The notes under the pieces were generated by a model. That model ran no database searches and was not told where the DNA came from. It worked only from the letters and a program-made list of their open reading frames with translations. Shown here one piece after another: positions 37,346 to 50,279 of a DNA stretch of 64,000 nucleotides. The position numbers and the translations under genes are program-made. The stretch covers positions 11,019,501 through 11,083,500 of the forward strand of contig OZ022256.1 of the NCBI GenBank assembly GCA_963978905.1, read 5' to 3'. Numbering within the stretch: position 1 is the first letter of the stretch; the number at the start of each line of letters is the position of its first letter. Source of the stretch: Trichostrongylus colubriformis. Taxonomy: Eukaryota; Nematoda; Chromadorea; Rhabditida; Trichostrongylidae.

Positions 37346-38929
37346 AATGAAGCAGATCCCCTCAACGACAGGTGGACGATGGATGCAGCCCAGCAAAGCG
37401 CAGCAGTTTATAGAAAGGTCATTGCATCTTCAAATTTTTCATTTCCAAACATCCCAGCAGAGCCTAAGCTCAAGGAACAATGCCCTAATCTTGAAGCACT
37501 GAGTAGGAATGATTGTCATATTGGAATGAGAAAGAATAATCCTGCAGGAGGCGCAGGACCAGTAACTTTTTGAATGCGAGTTCCTGAGGTGAAGATCCAT
37601 GAAGCCTGGAACGTTAAAGTAGTAGTCAGGCAAATGTTGTTTCGAAAAAAGTGTGAGTCATGACAGCGGGTCAACGAATCAAAAATTACCCATGCGTGAC
37701 ACCATTTTAATAGAGTTGCGGGGCCACTTCACGAAAGCCCATTGAGAGGGTAGTATTTCCACTGACAGAACTGTAGAACTGAAGAATCCACTAGTAAAAA
37801 TGCGCTCCGAAACCAAACCAGGCAAAAAATCATACATTGCCCCTATTATTTTTGTATGCACAGCAAAGAAGTAGTCTGGAAGTTTTTCGTGTGTTCCAGT
37901 CGGCGGCCCACCATATGCTCTGACATTAGGGGCCCATGAGATGAGCAGTTTGACATTTCAAGAAGAAAAACGGCAACGATTCATATTGACTACGTTAATA
38001 GAAGAACTCGATGGGAGCTCCTTCACCGAAAGTAATTTGGATTTTACTTACTATAGGATTATAGTTTAAGGACCTTCTCAGCACTAAACCATGACGGCGG
38101 TGATTTCCAATTACATAGTAATTTTCCATCTCGAGAGGATTTGATTGATCGTGAAATGAGGAATTGATGATAAAAACGATGGTCTATGCGGATTTTAATG
38201 GGCGAAGAAACGACGATATAGATGAGGGCGACGGCCGGGGAAAAATTGCCTGCAAACGGCGATCGATGAGAGGCTGACATTAGGTGACTCTCCCTCAATA
38301 CACCACTGACGAACAGAACGAGGGACTGGCAAGTGATCCCTCTCATGACGAGAAAAATGACCGACATGATGGCGAAGCCGAAACCTGTGGAAGAAAGAGA
38401 TGCGTGGTGGGCCGTGTATTTACTAAAGTGAGCCGGCGGCTGTGCGGAAACTCGACACCGACTGAAGTACTTGGACATGCGGTATGTATGTATGCGGACA
38501 GCCCGATGTGAACAAAAAGAGGAGAGGAAATCTGCTTAAAGCAAATGGCTAACTAAGTTTGAGGTGTTTCTATTGCGTTGGCATGGAAATGATGGGCATT
38601 TTCCCCAAAGCAGGATATAAGGTTGACATAAGGGCAATAAACTTGCTGATTTGAAGAAAAGAGCAAAAGAGCAGGACATCGATTACAAACACAGCTTGGT
38701 CGGCTTGTCGTCGAGCAACTTGTAACAGCGCAACGGAGTTACCTAGAAAAAGTGCACGGTATTGTAAGCCTCGTGTCATAGAGACCCGGCGTTTCTTTTC
38801 CGTCAAGTGAACAGTCGCCTACGCGTTCTTCTCTTTTGAAAACATGGTTTATCAGGTTTATCACAAATCTTTTTAGTGATTACAATCAATGCCATAGATG
38901 TTTTCTTTATCAGTTTTCCTGCCGCCTGA

Positions 38930-39205
38930 AAGTCCCGAAATCGTAGCCCACCAGTCTGGTGTGGAACCGTGAAGTTGGGCGGCCTCTTACTTGAGATCCC
39001 CCTCGCTGTTCCTCTCCCGAACTGATTCGGTCCCGGACTAACCGTTAGTCATGGGTTAAGTTGGTTGCGAGCCCCGGTAAGTTACGTCTTAAAAGCATCC
39101 GAACGTGGGACAAAGATCTCGTCGGAGGACCACTCCGGTCATCCGTAAGGTGAGCCGGCCTTATCAGCGGTTACTCGGTAGGATCTGAAGGCAGGGCACA
39201 GGAAA
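38930..39205. other. GC-rich block of unknown nature
   Basis: About 275 bases at roughly 55% GC in AT-rich surroundings. It contains CCACCAGTCTGGTGTGG (a short palindrome), GATTCGGTCCCGGACTAACC and GAGCCGGCCTTATCAGCGGT. No frame is convincing on either strand. It could be a structured RNA, a repeat of which only one copy is visible, or a retroelement fragment. Confidence 0.3.
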
Positions 39206-40634
39206 AGCTTCTCTTCTCGTACTTTTCATTTTATCATGATCTGCATTCCCATAGATTTTTGAACTACTTTTGCGCGCAGCATGGGTGTATTAAATAAATA
39301 AATAGAAAAGGATGAGAAGCCGGAGTTTTTTGAGAACTCTTTCAGCCAGGTTGTGAGGATCAATACGACACCTCCGTTTGCGCCTATAAGGATGAGCGGA
39401 AATCGAATTCGTGGGGGTATCCGTTGTTCCCCAGAAGGCATTAATCTCAGCTGGATTCGCTGCGGGATAGAATGAGTTAAAAGACACGATTATGGCTTTC
39501 TGGCAAAGATGTGCTCAAGGAAAGGCATAAAAAATAGAAACATTGCAGAGAACCCCAGAAACAACGAGATAAGGACAGCCCCAGGATTAAGGTTTGCCTT
39601 ATAAGCTGGAGCATACCGATTCCCTGCTGAATCCCCGCACCCTTTTGTCTCTTTGAGTGGGAGAAACGAAAGGCAAATTGTACGGAAAGAATCTGAGCGC
39701 ATACCTTTTAAATCGCTCATGTCTAAAACTACTGCTTGTTCCAGTTAGTGCACTCAATATTGAAGGGGGGGGGATGCTTGAGCGGATTGATGGCAAGACA
39801 TTCATCCATGTCGCTGACAATCTTACAACAACCTGCTTCGAATCTTACACCACTTTTGATTAATTTAAAATTGAAATCTAATGGCAAGTAACAGCACTCA
39901 TATCGGTCTTGTCTATCAGAAAAATTACCCCCATCAGAACAGTGTTCAAAGATTCCAGCGCTCAAGCACAGTAGATTTGAACAGTATGGAGAGCCTTTTG
40001 CGACGCTGATGCTTGAATATAACCGAAAAAAAAGCAATGTGAAGAAGGCGGCTGAGATGAGGGCACATCCCAGCCTCTTTTGTGTCCCATTGAAAACCCT
40101 TTGCAAGTTTGCAAAAGGAAAGCCCAAAAAATCAGAACCGTGACGCAAACGAGGTTCCCGAAAGCACTTTAACGAACTTTGAGAAAACTCTGACAGTGCT
40201 CTAGAACATTTCTCCTCTCCGTGAAACAGCTGATAGTAATATGTCAGGGGACAGGCCCCTACCAACGTTTGTGAAGAGCTCATATTTTAAAGGGAACACA
40301 CATGGGTGCAGGAAACGTGGATCGCCAAAGTGTGCAACCATGCCCAACTTTTTCCTGCTTGCCGTCTTGCGCTCTTCCAGGTTAAAAGAAAAGCAGCGGC
40401 TTTTTGGAAAAGTGCTAAAAAGGGAACCACTTAAAGATACGTGTGCATGACAAAACAGATCAGATCAATTATCTGGTAGTTTCGAGCTGATCGCTAATTA
40501 CCTGGACAATTTCATAGATAAACTTTTGATTCAATACTCCAAGGCGTAAATGCCATGAATAACCATGAATGCATTTATTTAGTGAGCCTCTGAGTCAGCC
40601 GCTCAAAAAAGGAAACTTCCTACGTAGATTTCAG

Positions 40635-40871
40635 CAGCCATGGTGCAAGGTTTATTTGTCAAGCAATTTCGCTGGTATGATCAAACCAATTCAAGAACCT
40701 ACATCACGGATCGGCGATTTTTTCATAGACATATTGACACACTTTAACCGAGCAAAGTGGCAAAAAACTGGTTTGTCAATGACTCTCAAGGCCGATCAGA
40801 ATAGTTTTGCTGCCGACATTGTCATAGAAATCACGGAATTAGTCGCTGAAGACAGGAGCAAAAACACATAA
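40635..40871 (+). CDS. candidate terminal exon, unidentified (faint resemblance to an ANF-receptor-type domain)
   Basis: A GTAGATTTCAG acceptor is followed by an uninterrupted frame to TAA at 40869-40871. Segments read RIGDFFIDILTHFNRAKWQK and SFAADIVIEITELVAEDR. The pattern of a hydrophobic helix, HFN, a Trp and then a strand is reminiscent of the extracellular ligand-binding (ANF receptor) domain of receptor guanylyl cyclases, a large family in nematodes. That likeness is by eye only and covers about 40 residues. No neighbouring exon was identified, so function is not assigned. Confidence 0.22.
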   Translation, partial: QPWCKVYLSSNFAGMIKPIQEPTSRIGDFFIDILTHFNRAKWQKTGLSMTLKADQNSFAADIVIEITELVAEDRSKNT

Positions 40872-41109
40872 CCAGAGCTACCAGCTGGTACAAAGACTAC
40901 ATACATATACCAACCTTAAAAAGCCATATAGAGTCCATTTCGGAGAAGCGAAACTTTCGAGATTCGAAATGTAACAAGATATGAATGACATCCCATGGGC
41001 AAGACTTCTATTAAAACTGCAAAAGAACTGGCATAAGTAGCAGGCGAATGCTACGGTTTGGATGGTCCAGCCGATGACCATTGCAGTGGTTTTTACCCCG
41101 TCCATAGGC

Positions 41110-43250
41110 CAACTCTATAAATCAAATCCCATGGTGGTAATTTATTGGGAGGGCCGAAGTGGCTCGTTCTAGAGACACTTCAGACGTTCTTTCAGTTTTT
41201 CGATTTCTTCATAAAAACAAAGGAGATTTATTCATTCTTTTCGTATTACTGGTTATATACTCTGTCTACTAGAGCAATTTTAAGAGGAACGAGAATAATG
41301 GAGATCCTGTGAACGGTTCCTGAATGTTGTTATGAAGAGCAGAGCCAAGTGAAGTCCGCCAAATTGATTCATCTATACTCCTTCTGAACGCTATTTTCCC
41401 TTCACAAAACTTGTTCAGATGACTGACTACTTCCGTACCGAATAATGAGGTTCCATATATCACCGGGCAACATCAGCCAGTACCGAAAATGTCACGATGT
41501 ACTGTTCTCTCAGCGACTGTGTGGCTCTATTCATCAGAACTCGTCATTTTAGTAGAGTTGGCAATGGGAAACGTGACGCTGAAGAGATTTCCACGAGATA
41601 GATCCATAAAGTGGTCCCCTGAATCAGGTAACAGCTCTGCCACTCCATGTTTTTCATGTTATGGATGGAGAACACTACGTAGTTCATGAATCTGAACTAT
41701 TGGGTTGAGGGATAGATTCCCGCGATTTTTTGTTCCGTCTTTCACATGGATCCCTCCATCTTTCGACGAAGTTCATTTATGCATTCGATAGAGCTTTCTC
41801 TACTCTACAGGACGATACTACTCATCTTCAGTATCCTTTCATATTTCGGCATGTAGGAATAAGTTTCCACCTTTTTTTTTAATCAAAATCGTAAATAAAA
41901 TGAGATGTTTTGGCACAATGTTTTGTATTATTTGATAGGAAATTTTTCGCTCTACAAGAAATGGTGTTTACGGTTTTTTGTTCGAATGAAATTCTTGCCA
42001 ATTTTTAGATCATTTATAACGAGTGTCAAGTCGACGAAATCGAGCATGTTCGACACCATGCCTGATTTCGAATGCAAAATTCGGAGGCCAAGGGCGGTGA
42101 GCACTTACGCAGAAGGTAATGAAAGTATGCACGCTGTTAAAGTGACAGTGCAAAGCCCTGGATTTAGCTGTAGAATTTGTCATTGCTAGGGCCGCAAAGC
42201 TAGAGATACATGTGGGGGGGGGGTAAGTGGGCCTGTCTTGACTGATGGAGAAGGAGAGAGCATGGTGGCGAAGAGCAATATGCATTGTGAACAGCAATAT
42301 GTGTTGCATTGAAAATCAGTTAACTAGGATCTTAGTTATTCAGCAATTCCAGGATTTCAATTTGCAGGCGAGCAATGGAGCGTATAGCGAGATTTTTCTG
42401 ATTCTTCCGCCAACAAAATTAACTTCTGCTCACACAGCTGCAGAGGTATGTAACACCATTATACGAAAGTGGTGAATCGTGGTAGAAAGTGAATGGAAAG
42501 GCCAACGCCACAGCAGCGAGTCTCTTAAGGGTTTTTTTTTGCAAAATGCCGATTTGCGACTCACGACTGACAAACGAGGCTCAGTCGGTCGCCACTGAAG
42601 AGGGATTGAGCGTTTTGCAAGAGGCATTGCCTGCAAAAGGCAAACTTTCCTGAAGAACGCAAGTATAGAGCTTGTGGAAATGGGCCATAGAAGAAGAGGA
42701 ATGCGAGGAAATTTCAAATGGACGAAATGGGCTGGGTGGTTCAGGATGACCCTCACCGTTTTCAGATCTTCGGGGACCACCCATTCCATGATACAATCAC
42801 ACAGGTTTGCATTTAGGAATGAAACACTTATTGAAGAAGCAGAGGAAATACTTAAAAATTTGAAAGGAAAAATAAAATATTAATCGAAAGCAAGATTTCG
42901 AAACAGTACGAAAATGAAAGAGAGAGAGGGATAGGAACGGAATCATAAGTGGTAAAATAGTTTTAAAAAATACTGAATAATGTAAATGGAAAGAACGGAG
43001 AGCATAGATAATGCAAGAACTATAGCAAATGCGAATCAATAAGAAAGCCGGCAATCTTGGAGCGGAAATCAAAAAAGTAGTGGACCTGCGGGAGTGCACG
43101 AATGTGCACGATAAAACTGTGTCCCACCCCCCGCTCTTAAAGGCAGTGATAGATGTACTAGTTCGGGCCGAATATGCAAAGACCATCAAATATGAAAATG
43201 GACGTGCTTAGTAGTGCGAAAGTGAAGGAAAAATGGAATGAAATGGTCGA
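41110..43250. other. no supported gene
   Basis: Frames of 94-130 codons occur on both strands (41,905-42,189 plus; 42,430-42,789 minus; 42,797-43,189 minus), without splice support or recognisable motifs. G10 at 42,214-42,223. Confidence 0.3.
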
Positions 43251-43376
43251 AAACGACAAATAGAAGCCCCTCGTCGCGGTTCATTCTCAAAAGAGGCGAG
43301 TCGGCCCGAAAAAAGGGGCGGGCTGCCATAAAACAGGTGGAAGCTGCTGAAGAAGACGGCTCTAATACCGCCCGGG

Positions 43377-43492
43377 GGCACTCTTTCTCATCGGAAATTT
43401 CGCCACATATAGCCTTCTTAGACCCCTAGCTTTCATTTGCGTAACTCATTTTAGGAGTTCTCATCACCCACATTGCACTATCACTTTTTGAG
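43377..43492 (+). repeat. GC-to-AT repeat shared with 5.1 kb
   Basis: AATTTCGCCACATATAGCCT, AGACCCCTAG and CTCATCACCCACATTGCACT match the segment at 5,099-5,217. The preceding 43,260-43,376 is GC-rich and may be part of the same element. Confidence 0.45.
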
Positions 43493-44698
43493 GCGAAATC
43501 CACAGTCTGTGATACGATCAATCTACTACACATATGATACTCGAATCAACGACTTTCACACCCAGCTTTCCCTAGGATTCTGTTCCTTAAGATCAGGTGA
43601 AACGATGAAAACCGATTCTGATAGTTTTTAAGGGGCAAAGAATGATCTGCCCATGCTGGACGGTGCTTGGGGTACCCTCCCTGCGACAGTCATTTCAACC
43701 GCGTGGTGCTATTACCTGCATACATCACAATATCTTTTTATTTGTTCAATCAATTTTGGAAAAAGTTTGAACGCAAGGCGAATCCAGAAGGTACGAGTGT
43801 CAATCATAGTATCTTCTATCGTGGAATGACATTTCTAGACTGGAGCATAACACATTGTCTACAAAATAAATGGTTGAGCGAAGATGGAGATTCCAATTCT
43901 CTGAATGCTTTCACGACGCTTGCCTGGTTATTTATGGCAGTTATTGAGTCACTGCTCCTTCCACTACATCATTCTGCTCACACTCACCTTTTCTGCTAAA
44001 CCTCCATTGAGAATCTACGACCGGTTTCGGAAAAAAGTTGTAGTTCATGAAACCGGCAGACAACTAATGGGTGTTCGTGGAGAAGTGAAATGGTAGTGGC
44101 GATAAAGGGCATGCAAAATGGGTGCAGAGGCACCAAAAAACAATGCGACAAATGGAGATAGCATGTGAGAGATTTCCAAAAAAGAGGAATTGCGAAATTT
44201 TCACCCTCATGAAGCAGTGATAACTGAGAATTCCAGTGTGCAGAAGGAAACGGAGGGATCCGGTACTATTCAGAAAAAAACGAATTTCTCCCAAAAAGCG
44301 TGAGAAGTGAATAATTGCCCTACATGGCTGTGTATGGCCGTGTTGAATGAGCTCGCAAGAGAGGGCAAACAATGAAAAACACTCGCAAAAATGCCGATCT
44401 GCAAGCAAATTTGAATAAACGGGCAAACAGGAAGCAAAACACAAGGAATGCCCACACACACTTATGTCATTCCGAAAGAAATATGCCCAAATTTTATGGT
44501 TTTGTCCAGTCAACTATCAAAGGCAGGTCACAAGCTACTTACTCGAAACTAGTCAAGGAAACGGCGATAAGCCAAAAAGATGAAACGAATGTCAATGAGG
44601 ATGACCACGGCTAGATTGCTGATCAGCAGAAGATTTAAGGACAACGAAAAGGCTGTAAGAGTCTCGTAAAGTTGAGATGTCTATCACAGCAAGGGTAA

Positions 44699-45030
44699 AC
44701 TGAGAGTCGAAGATTCCTCGACAGGGGGGGCTCTATTTGACCGGACAAGAGGGTTGGGGGTCGTATTGTCGAAAGTCAGCAATAAGCACTGAAATCTAAT
44801 TTCTCAATCAGCAGATGAGAAACAAGGGGTATTTCAAATCCGTGTGACAAAATGTAAAATAAATATATTTTGCCTCAGATAAGAGTAAATGGCAATAAAA
44901 CACAATACAACTATGCAATCCGGCTACAGTTACTGATATTGTAGAGGTCAAAAAAGAAAAAAAGAGGAGGGGTCGTACTGAAGCGGCTATTTTCCTTGAC
45001 ACCTGGGGTGCCCTGGTCACAGCACTGCAC
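44699..45030 (+). repeat. dispersed repeat family C, copy 3
   Basis: The longest copy. It has GAAGATTCCTCGACAGG, GGGGGTCGTATTG, AACTATGCAATCCGGCTACA, TTACTGATATTGTAGAGGTC and GTCGTACTGAAGCGGCTATT. The long minus-strand frame here (44,808-45,197) is a composition artefact of this repeat and the A-rich run after it. Confidence 0.6.
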
Positions 45031-45074
45031 TTGTTATCGTTTAAAAGGGATTTGACGACAATCAAAGAGGATGG

Positions 45075-45175
45075 CAATAGAAAAAATAGAAAATAGAAAT
45101 AGAAATAGACAACATAGAAAACAGAAATAGAAGAACGAATAGAAAAAAGGAAGTATGGTTGAAATATAGGAGAAT
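45075..45175 (+). repeat. (AATAGA)n-type simple repeat
   Basis: Imperfect runs of AGAAATAGAAA and ATAGAAAA extend for about 100 bases. Confidence 0.6.
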
Positions 45176-45565
45176 CCGGGGAAGTTGATAGGTTCAACAG
45201 CTGAGAAGCAGAGATCTTTGCGCTGAAGGAGCAGTGATTATACCAAATTAATTAGAGTTGTAAATAGCAAATACTCGAGAAACACGTGAAACCTTATACA
45301 TACCTGTTACAAAGTGATGGATATGAAATTGAGAATGCAAAGAGAAATGTTCAAAGCAAGGGCAAAGTGCAAGATGGCAGTATCATGGCAGTAAGTTGTT
45401 CATTGACCAGCCACTCTCAGACGCACTGTGCATTCAATATCCTTCCATTTTGTGAGTAGGATAAAAAGTGTATTCGGCATATACAATGACAATGGACCAC
45501 ACCACCTTCAGATTTCATCCTCTTGAATGGGGTTGCTACCATATCTGATCCAAAGGCTATGGAAT

Positions 45566-45640
45566 GGCGTGGATGTGATTCGATCCCACGGAGACCGCTT
45601 TCTAGCCTCTCCAGCTCTTGCCTTAACGGTTACGAAGTGG
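45566..45640 (-). repeat. tRNA-like repeat or tRNA pseudogene
   Basis: The minus strand reads CGTAACCGTTAAGGCAAGAG and then GTGGGATCGAATCACATCC, which fits the B-box pattern GWTCRANNC at normal spacing. The acceptor stem does not pair, so a working tRNA is not supported. Confidence 0.35.
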
Positions 45641-46389
45641 TTGTGGTATGAGTAAGATGGCTTTCCTTATAAGAATATACTTCATAAGGATTTCAAATGA
45701 GAGGACCTCACAAAATCCAGGTTACCTCTTTTTGTGGTAGGACTTTTTTCAAGAGGAAATGTTAGCCTTCTACCGGAATACTGGTTAGTGATGGGTGAAG
45801 CTCGAAATCAGAAAAAACATGATGCATGACAGTCGAGACAGTGGTATAACTGATTGAAATTGCTTGAGGAGACGCTTCTTCAACATTCAGTGCCTACCAA
45901 TAGAGGAAACCTGATCCCCTTGGGAATGGACAACAAAAAGACGAATAGAGGATTTTGTGGATTCTCTGCAGAAATTTTGTGATTTAAAAGAGCATCGGTC
46001 CAGGGCAGGTAATCTCAGTGACAACATAAGGTCAGTGGTATGTACGATGGTCTTCACATTAAGGACCTCTGTGTGTTGCCTTCCACGTCTGTGAGGTAAA
46101 ACGGCATCCAGAATCATGTAAATGAGACGAGCGATACGAAGGAAGGGCTATATCCTGCAGAAAGTGCAGCCATAATAATCTTAATACAAGATGATATAAG
46201 AGATGAGAGTCCATCATGAAAATCGTCCCGACCTTATCGTGTTTCGAAAATACAAGGAAGAAGAAATGCAGCAATTTTTTCCTCCATTTATGATTCACCA
46301 TGGCTAGGAACTTCTCAAATGAAAAGTGAGCTGCCCGCTTATCGATGTTGTCTGTGACACATTTGTCTTCATAGACGACGTATCAGGGT

Positions 46390-47905
46390 CACGCGTCCAG
46401 TTGAGGAAAATTTTCAAAAAATACGACCCCCCCGAAAAGGGGGCCCCAATACGACCCACCCCCTCTTTTTGCACAGAACCCATCAAATTAGCATTTTTTG
46501 ATTTTTTTGAATATTAATCACCAATATACAACTAAATGGACGCAAAAACCCGAAAAATATGTGGTACAGGTGGAATTCCCAATAACATACACCAATATAT
46601 AAACTATGAATCCTAGATTACAGATCGGATCACGCTTCTATCAATACCCTACACATCTACAGAAGTTCAGGATCTCATGTCAGGCGACGGCTGCGACGCG
46701 TCGATCGAAGGAGCGCGGTATCTTCCCCATACTAAATTCCGCCATTATTAAGACACTTCAAACTTTACCTAGAGCCCATCTTTCAAACAGCTGTAAACTG
46801 TTTTCCTAATAACTCCCTTAGACCTATCTATTGGCCGCTTGCTTTCCTCAATGGTTGCTTAGTTCTCGATATGGAATTCCAGTTGAGGATTAGTTGAGGA
46901 AAATTTCGAAGTGTTCCACGGAAATAGCCATAACTTCCTTCAAACTTAACCGCATGAGTTGGTTTTGGTGAAGCAGGGTCTGCTAGGTTGTCGCTTTCGA
47001 ATGACTACCTGAGCTATGCCATATCTTCAAAACGAAGGAAGTTATTTTGAGAGAAGCCAGTTGAGGATTAGTTGAGGAAAATTTCGAAGTGTTTCACGGA
47101 AGTGGCCATAACTTCCTTCAAACTTAACCATATGAGTTCGTTTGGGTGAAGCAGGGTCTGCTAGGTTGTCGCTTTCGAATGACTACCTGAGCTATGCCAT
47201 ATCTTCAAAGCGAAGCAAGAAAAGTTCAAAAAAGCCAGTTGAGGAAAGCTTTTTTTCGTCGAATTTGCGAGATCTTTCCACGAATCTTCCCAAAAATCGA
47301 TTCATTGTTACTGAAATTTTTCAAGCATGCATCCTTCGCTCTCGGAGGCCTAGTGGAAAGGCGAGAAGCGTCGGTTAGCTTCTCTGTGGGATGCGCCATG
47401 CATCAGGATTTCATCCACATTCTCAATGAATACAAACGTTTTTCCGGTCCGCATAGAGGCCGCCAACACTAGATTACGTACTTGCGATCGTAGTAAGATA
47501 TGGAGGAAGTCCATATCAGCTAATTTTCCGCTTTCATCCCATTGTTTCTGGAGTGTCCATCCACGGTGGTACCCGCTGATAGATATCGCTTTCCACGGCG
47601 AATCGGTGAATTCCGGAGGTGTCCCTGTACGTGGTTTCGGTGTCAGCGGACCAACGAAAGAGTTATTGGTACTGGCCGGTTTCGTTGTGGATTGCGCCAT
47701 GCATGAGGTTTCCATGGTTATTAAGTTAAACTAGTTTTGGGTTCGAACCCATTCAGTCAATTTAATCACTTCTCCCCTTACACTTTAGACCCTAAGCCTG
47801 AGAAATTCTGCTGATCACTGCCTACCTCAACAATTACGACCCCCCCTCCTAGCGGACCAAATACGACCCCCCTGTTGAGGATTCCTCAACGGAGGCTTGA
47901 CCCTA
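46390..47905. repeat. repeat island related to family C, with 178-bp tandem duplication
   Basis: Units starting CCAGTTGAGGA occur at 46,398, 46,879, 47,057 and 47,236. The 46,879-47,056 and 47,057-47,235 units are near-identical 178/179-bp direct repeats, containing GAAGCAGGGTCTGCTAGGTT and ACCTGAGCTATGCCATATCT. AATACGACCCCCC occurs at 46,421 and 47,867, next to GAGGATTCCTCAACGGAGG, the reverse of the family C leader. Frames crossing the island (47,142-47,734, both strands) are not convincing genes. Confidence 0.6.
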
Positions 47906-48199
47906 CGACGTATCAAATTATCCAGTTATAAGATGGCATCAAATTCTCCGAACTATCACTTGACGACCTGAGCTGTGAAAAATTGTGAAAAAGAAGGGAC
48001 CAAATATAAAAATCCTTTTTTGTGTGTGAGTGTATCTCCTAATGAACACAACAGAAACTGATCCCTTTACAAAATGCACAGCCGGAAATGATTTAGGGTG
48101 CTATCGCAATGGGGACATCCCTCTATTGACATTATTTTTACCTAAGCCTAGAAGGGTAAAAGAATCCCTTCTCTCCTCCATAAGGCTTGGGCAAAAATA

Positions 48200-50270
48200 T
48201 GCGCCAGAATTTGTAGATTGACCCCTCAAAGCTTCCTACAGGATGCTTAGATGTGCAATTTTTTATAAGATGCCCCCTCATTGCAATAGCCCCTGGTTTA
48301 GTTTATTTTCATTAACCGTCCAATTCACAGATAAGGAAATTTCATCGGATTCCCATAGACAAATCGCAGAGTGTAACACAACAAAAACGCCAGAAAGTGA
48401 AAAGAAAGGCAGTGAATCGATGATGGTTGAAAAGTACAACATGCGAGTTAAGTAAACAAATACACCAAATTCATGTAACCCTTGTGCGCTGAAAATAAGC
48501 GCGTAGATACAGAAAATAAGCTCTGAAATCGCTGACTCAGCCGCCCCCAAACTCACTGCATTGTGTTACGAGATTTTCGATCAAATTATTTAGAATGAGT
48601 AACACATTCCACCATGCCATGGCTCGATTAATCGAGAAACAAGGGGCTGAAAAATGACCGAAGAGTTCGCCGATTGCAATAGATGTGTCACCTGAAGGGT
48701 GTGGACGAGCGGGCACGATGCCATGTGGTTTACACCACCGAGTGGTCGGCGGCACCGACACAACAACGCCATTAGAAAAGCGGCTACACCAAAAGAGGAG
48801 GAGCAGATTGATTGCGGTTTTGCCATCTTTCACGCCACAGGAAAATGATTTTGAAAGCACAGCCCAGGGCCTTTAGGTCAGAACATCGAAGGAGATGTAA
48901 AATCCTGGGGAAAGGGCAACACAGAGCCATGAATTTCTTTTTTTTTTTCATGGCTCCAAATTCGTCAGTGGGTTTAAAAGTAGGATGGCGAACATCCTGG
49001 CCGGAGCTATTCTCGGAATATGCGATTTGTAGTACAATATATGATTTCCATATCTTTTCCAAACGTCTCGCGCTGGTTGACTAAGCGCGCCGTACAATCC
49101 ATGAAAGCCACAAAAGAATCGCTAGACTCGCTTGTCAACAGCACGCTGTTGATTGAGTTGCCAATAGTCATTCTCAATAGATTATTCCTTATCAATATTC
49201 ATATATTCGTGTATTCAATATGGAAAAACCGAGAAACAAATCATGTGAATAATTGGAGAACGAGAAAAATCTATCAATTGGGTCGATAACAGTCTCGAAA
49301 GAGGCAGTCGAAATTGTGATAATCAAAGAGCGATCATAAGTTGTCTAAAGTGAATACATGGGTGCTGTTTCATGGGAGCTTATGTTCAGTGTTCAGAACA
49401 CTATGCCATAGTGACTCGGAATGCGCCACGTTTTCCGCACAAAATCATTGCCTTGGATTGGATTGAATGCATTTCTTGTATAAATTTCATATAGATGACA
49501 ACTGGTACAATACCGTTCACATTTTTTTGAAAAATGGACGGCCGGCGACGGATTCAATGGCACAAACCGTCGCACCGTCATAATTTCGTTAAAAGTGATT
49601 AAAATGGGAAAGAATTAGCAGCGTTCGACTTGTCACAATGCGACGACTTCAACGACCTATAAGATGGCGAATTTTGATAAGAAGGTCACCAGCTTCTAGT
49701 GAAAACTGCAAGGGTTCCTTTTATTATTATTGTTTATTGTATTAATATATTATTGTACCAATATAATAATGTAATTGATATATTCATTGTATTAATATAT
49801 ACTTATGAGTGATGCATAGAACAATACCATACAGGGAGAGCTTGTATCCAATGGATGTCACTGATGGCAGGTGGTTGAGGGCAGTCTGCAGCTGATTCAA
49901 TACATCTCCCGACCAACAAATAAATCACACCGAATACAATCGGCCTCGTCGATGAACAAGCATAAAATCACTATATTGTTTGGATGATCGATTGATCAGT
50001 CCCTGGAGTTCAGATGTTTAGCTTTGCATTTTGGTGATGATTTTCATGCGATGAGCAGCAAAATATAATAACAAAAATATCATAGGGGAACCAAATCCTT
50101 AACGATGACATGAACTATTAAATTGTAAGGAAATTTCTGGCCGGTTTTGTGCTTTCACAAGATGAATTCAAATCTCAAAGCGTCTCAACATGAATCGACT
50201 TATATTGTACTCCACAAATAAACAAAAAGCTGCGCATTCTGGATATATGTTTTCCTTAGAATGCCACATG
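48200..50270. other. no supported gene
   Basis: A GC-richer patch at 48,640-48,800 has frames on both strands but no domain support. An AT-only low-complexity stretch (TTATTGTATTAATATA-type) lies at 49,720-49,805. Confidence 0.35.
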
Positions 50271-50279
50271 GTTTACGAA

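Noticed and set aside
40878..41105. Minus frame with TTAMVIGWTIQTVAFACYLC, resembling a GPCR TM4
   Set aside because: No DRY-type segment precedes it, no acceptor/donor pair gives a compatible phase, and the distance to the TM5 exon is 5 kb. Not enough to add to the GPCR model.
42797..45197. Several long Leu/Phe/Ser-rich minus-strand frames (42,797-43,189; 44,064-44,513; 44,808-45,197)
   Set aside because: They are hydrophobic readings of purine-rich plus-strand DNA or of family C repeats, and lack motifs and splice support.
46606..47734. Plus- and minus-strand frames containing GCAMH or MHGA twice
   Set aside because: The recurrence comes from short direct DNA repeats (GCGCCATGCAT) inside a repeat island and is not a protein repeat under evident constraint.
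48725..48870. CGLHHRVVGGTDTTTP in a plus frame, resembling a trypsin activation site
   Set aside because: The Trp and hydrophobic strand that should follow the VVGG are absent, the frame soon stops, and no catalytic His, Asp or Ser block is present nearby.
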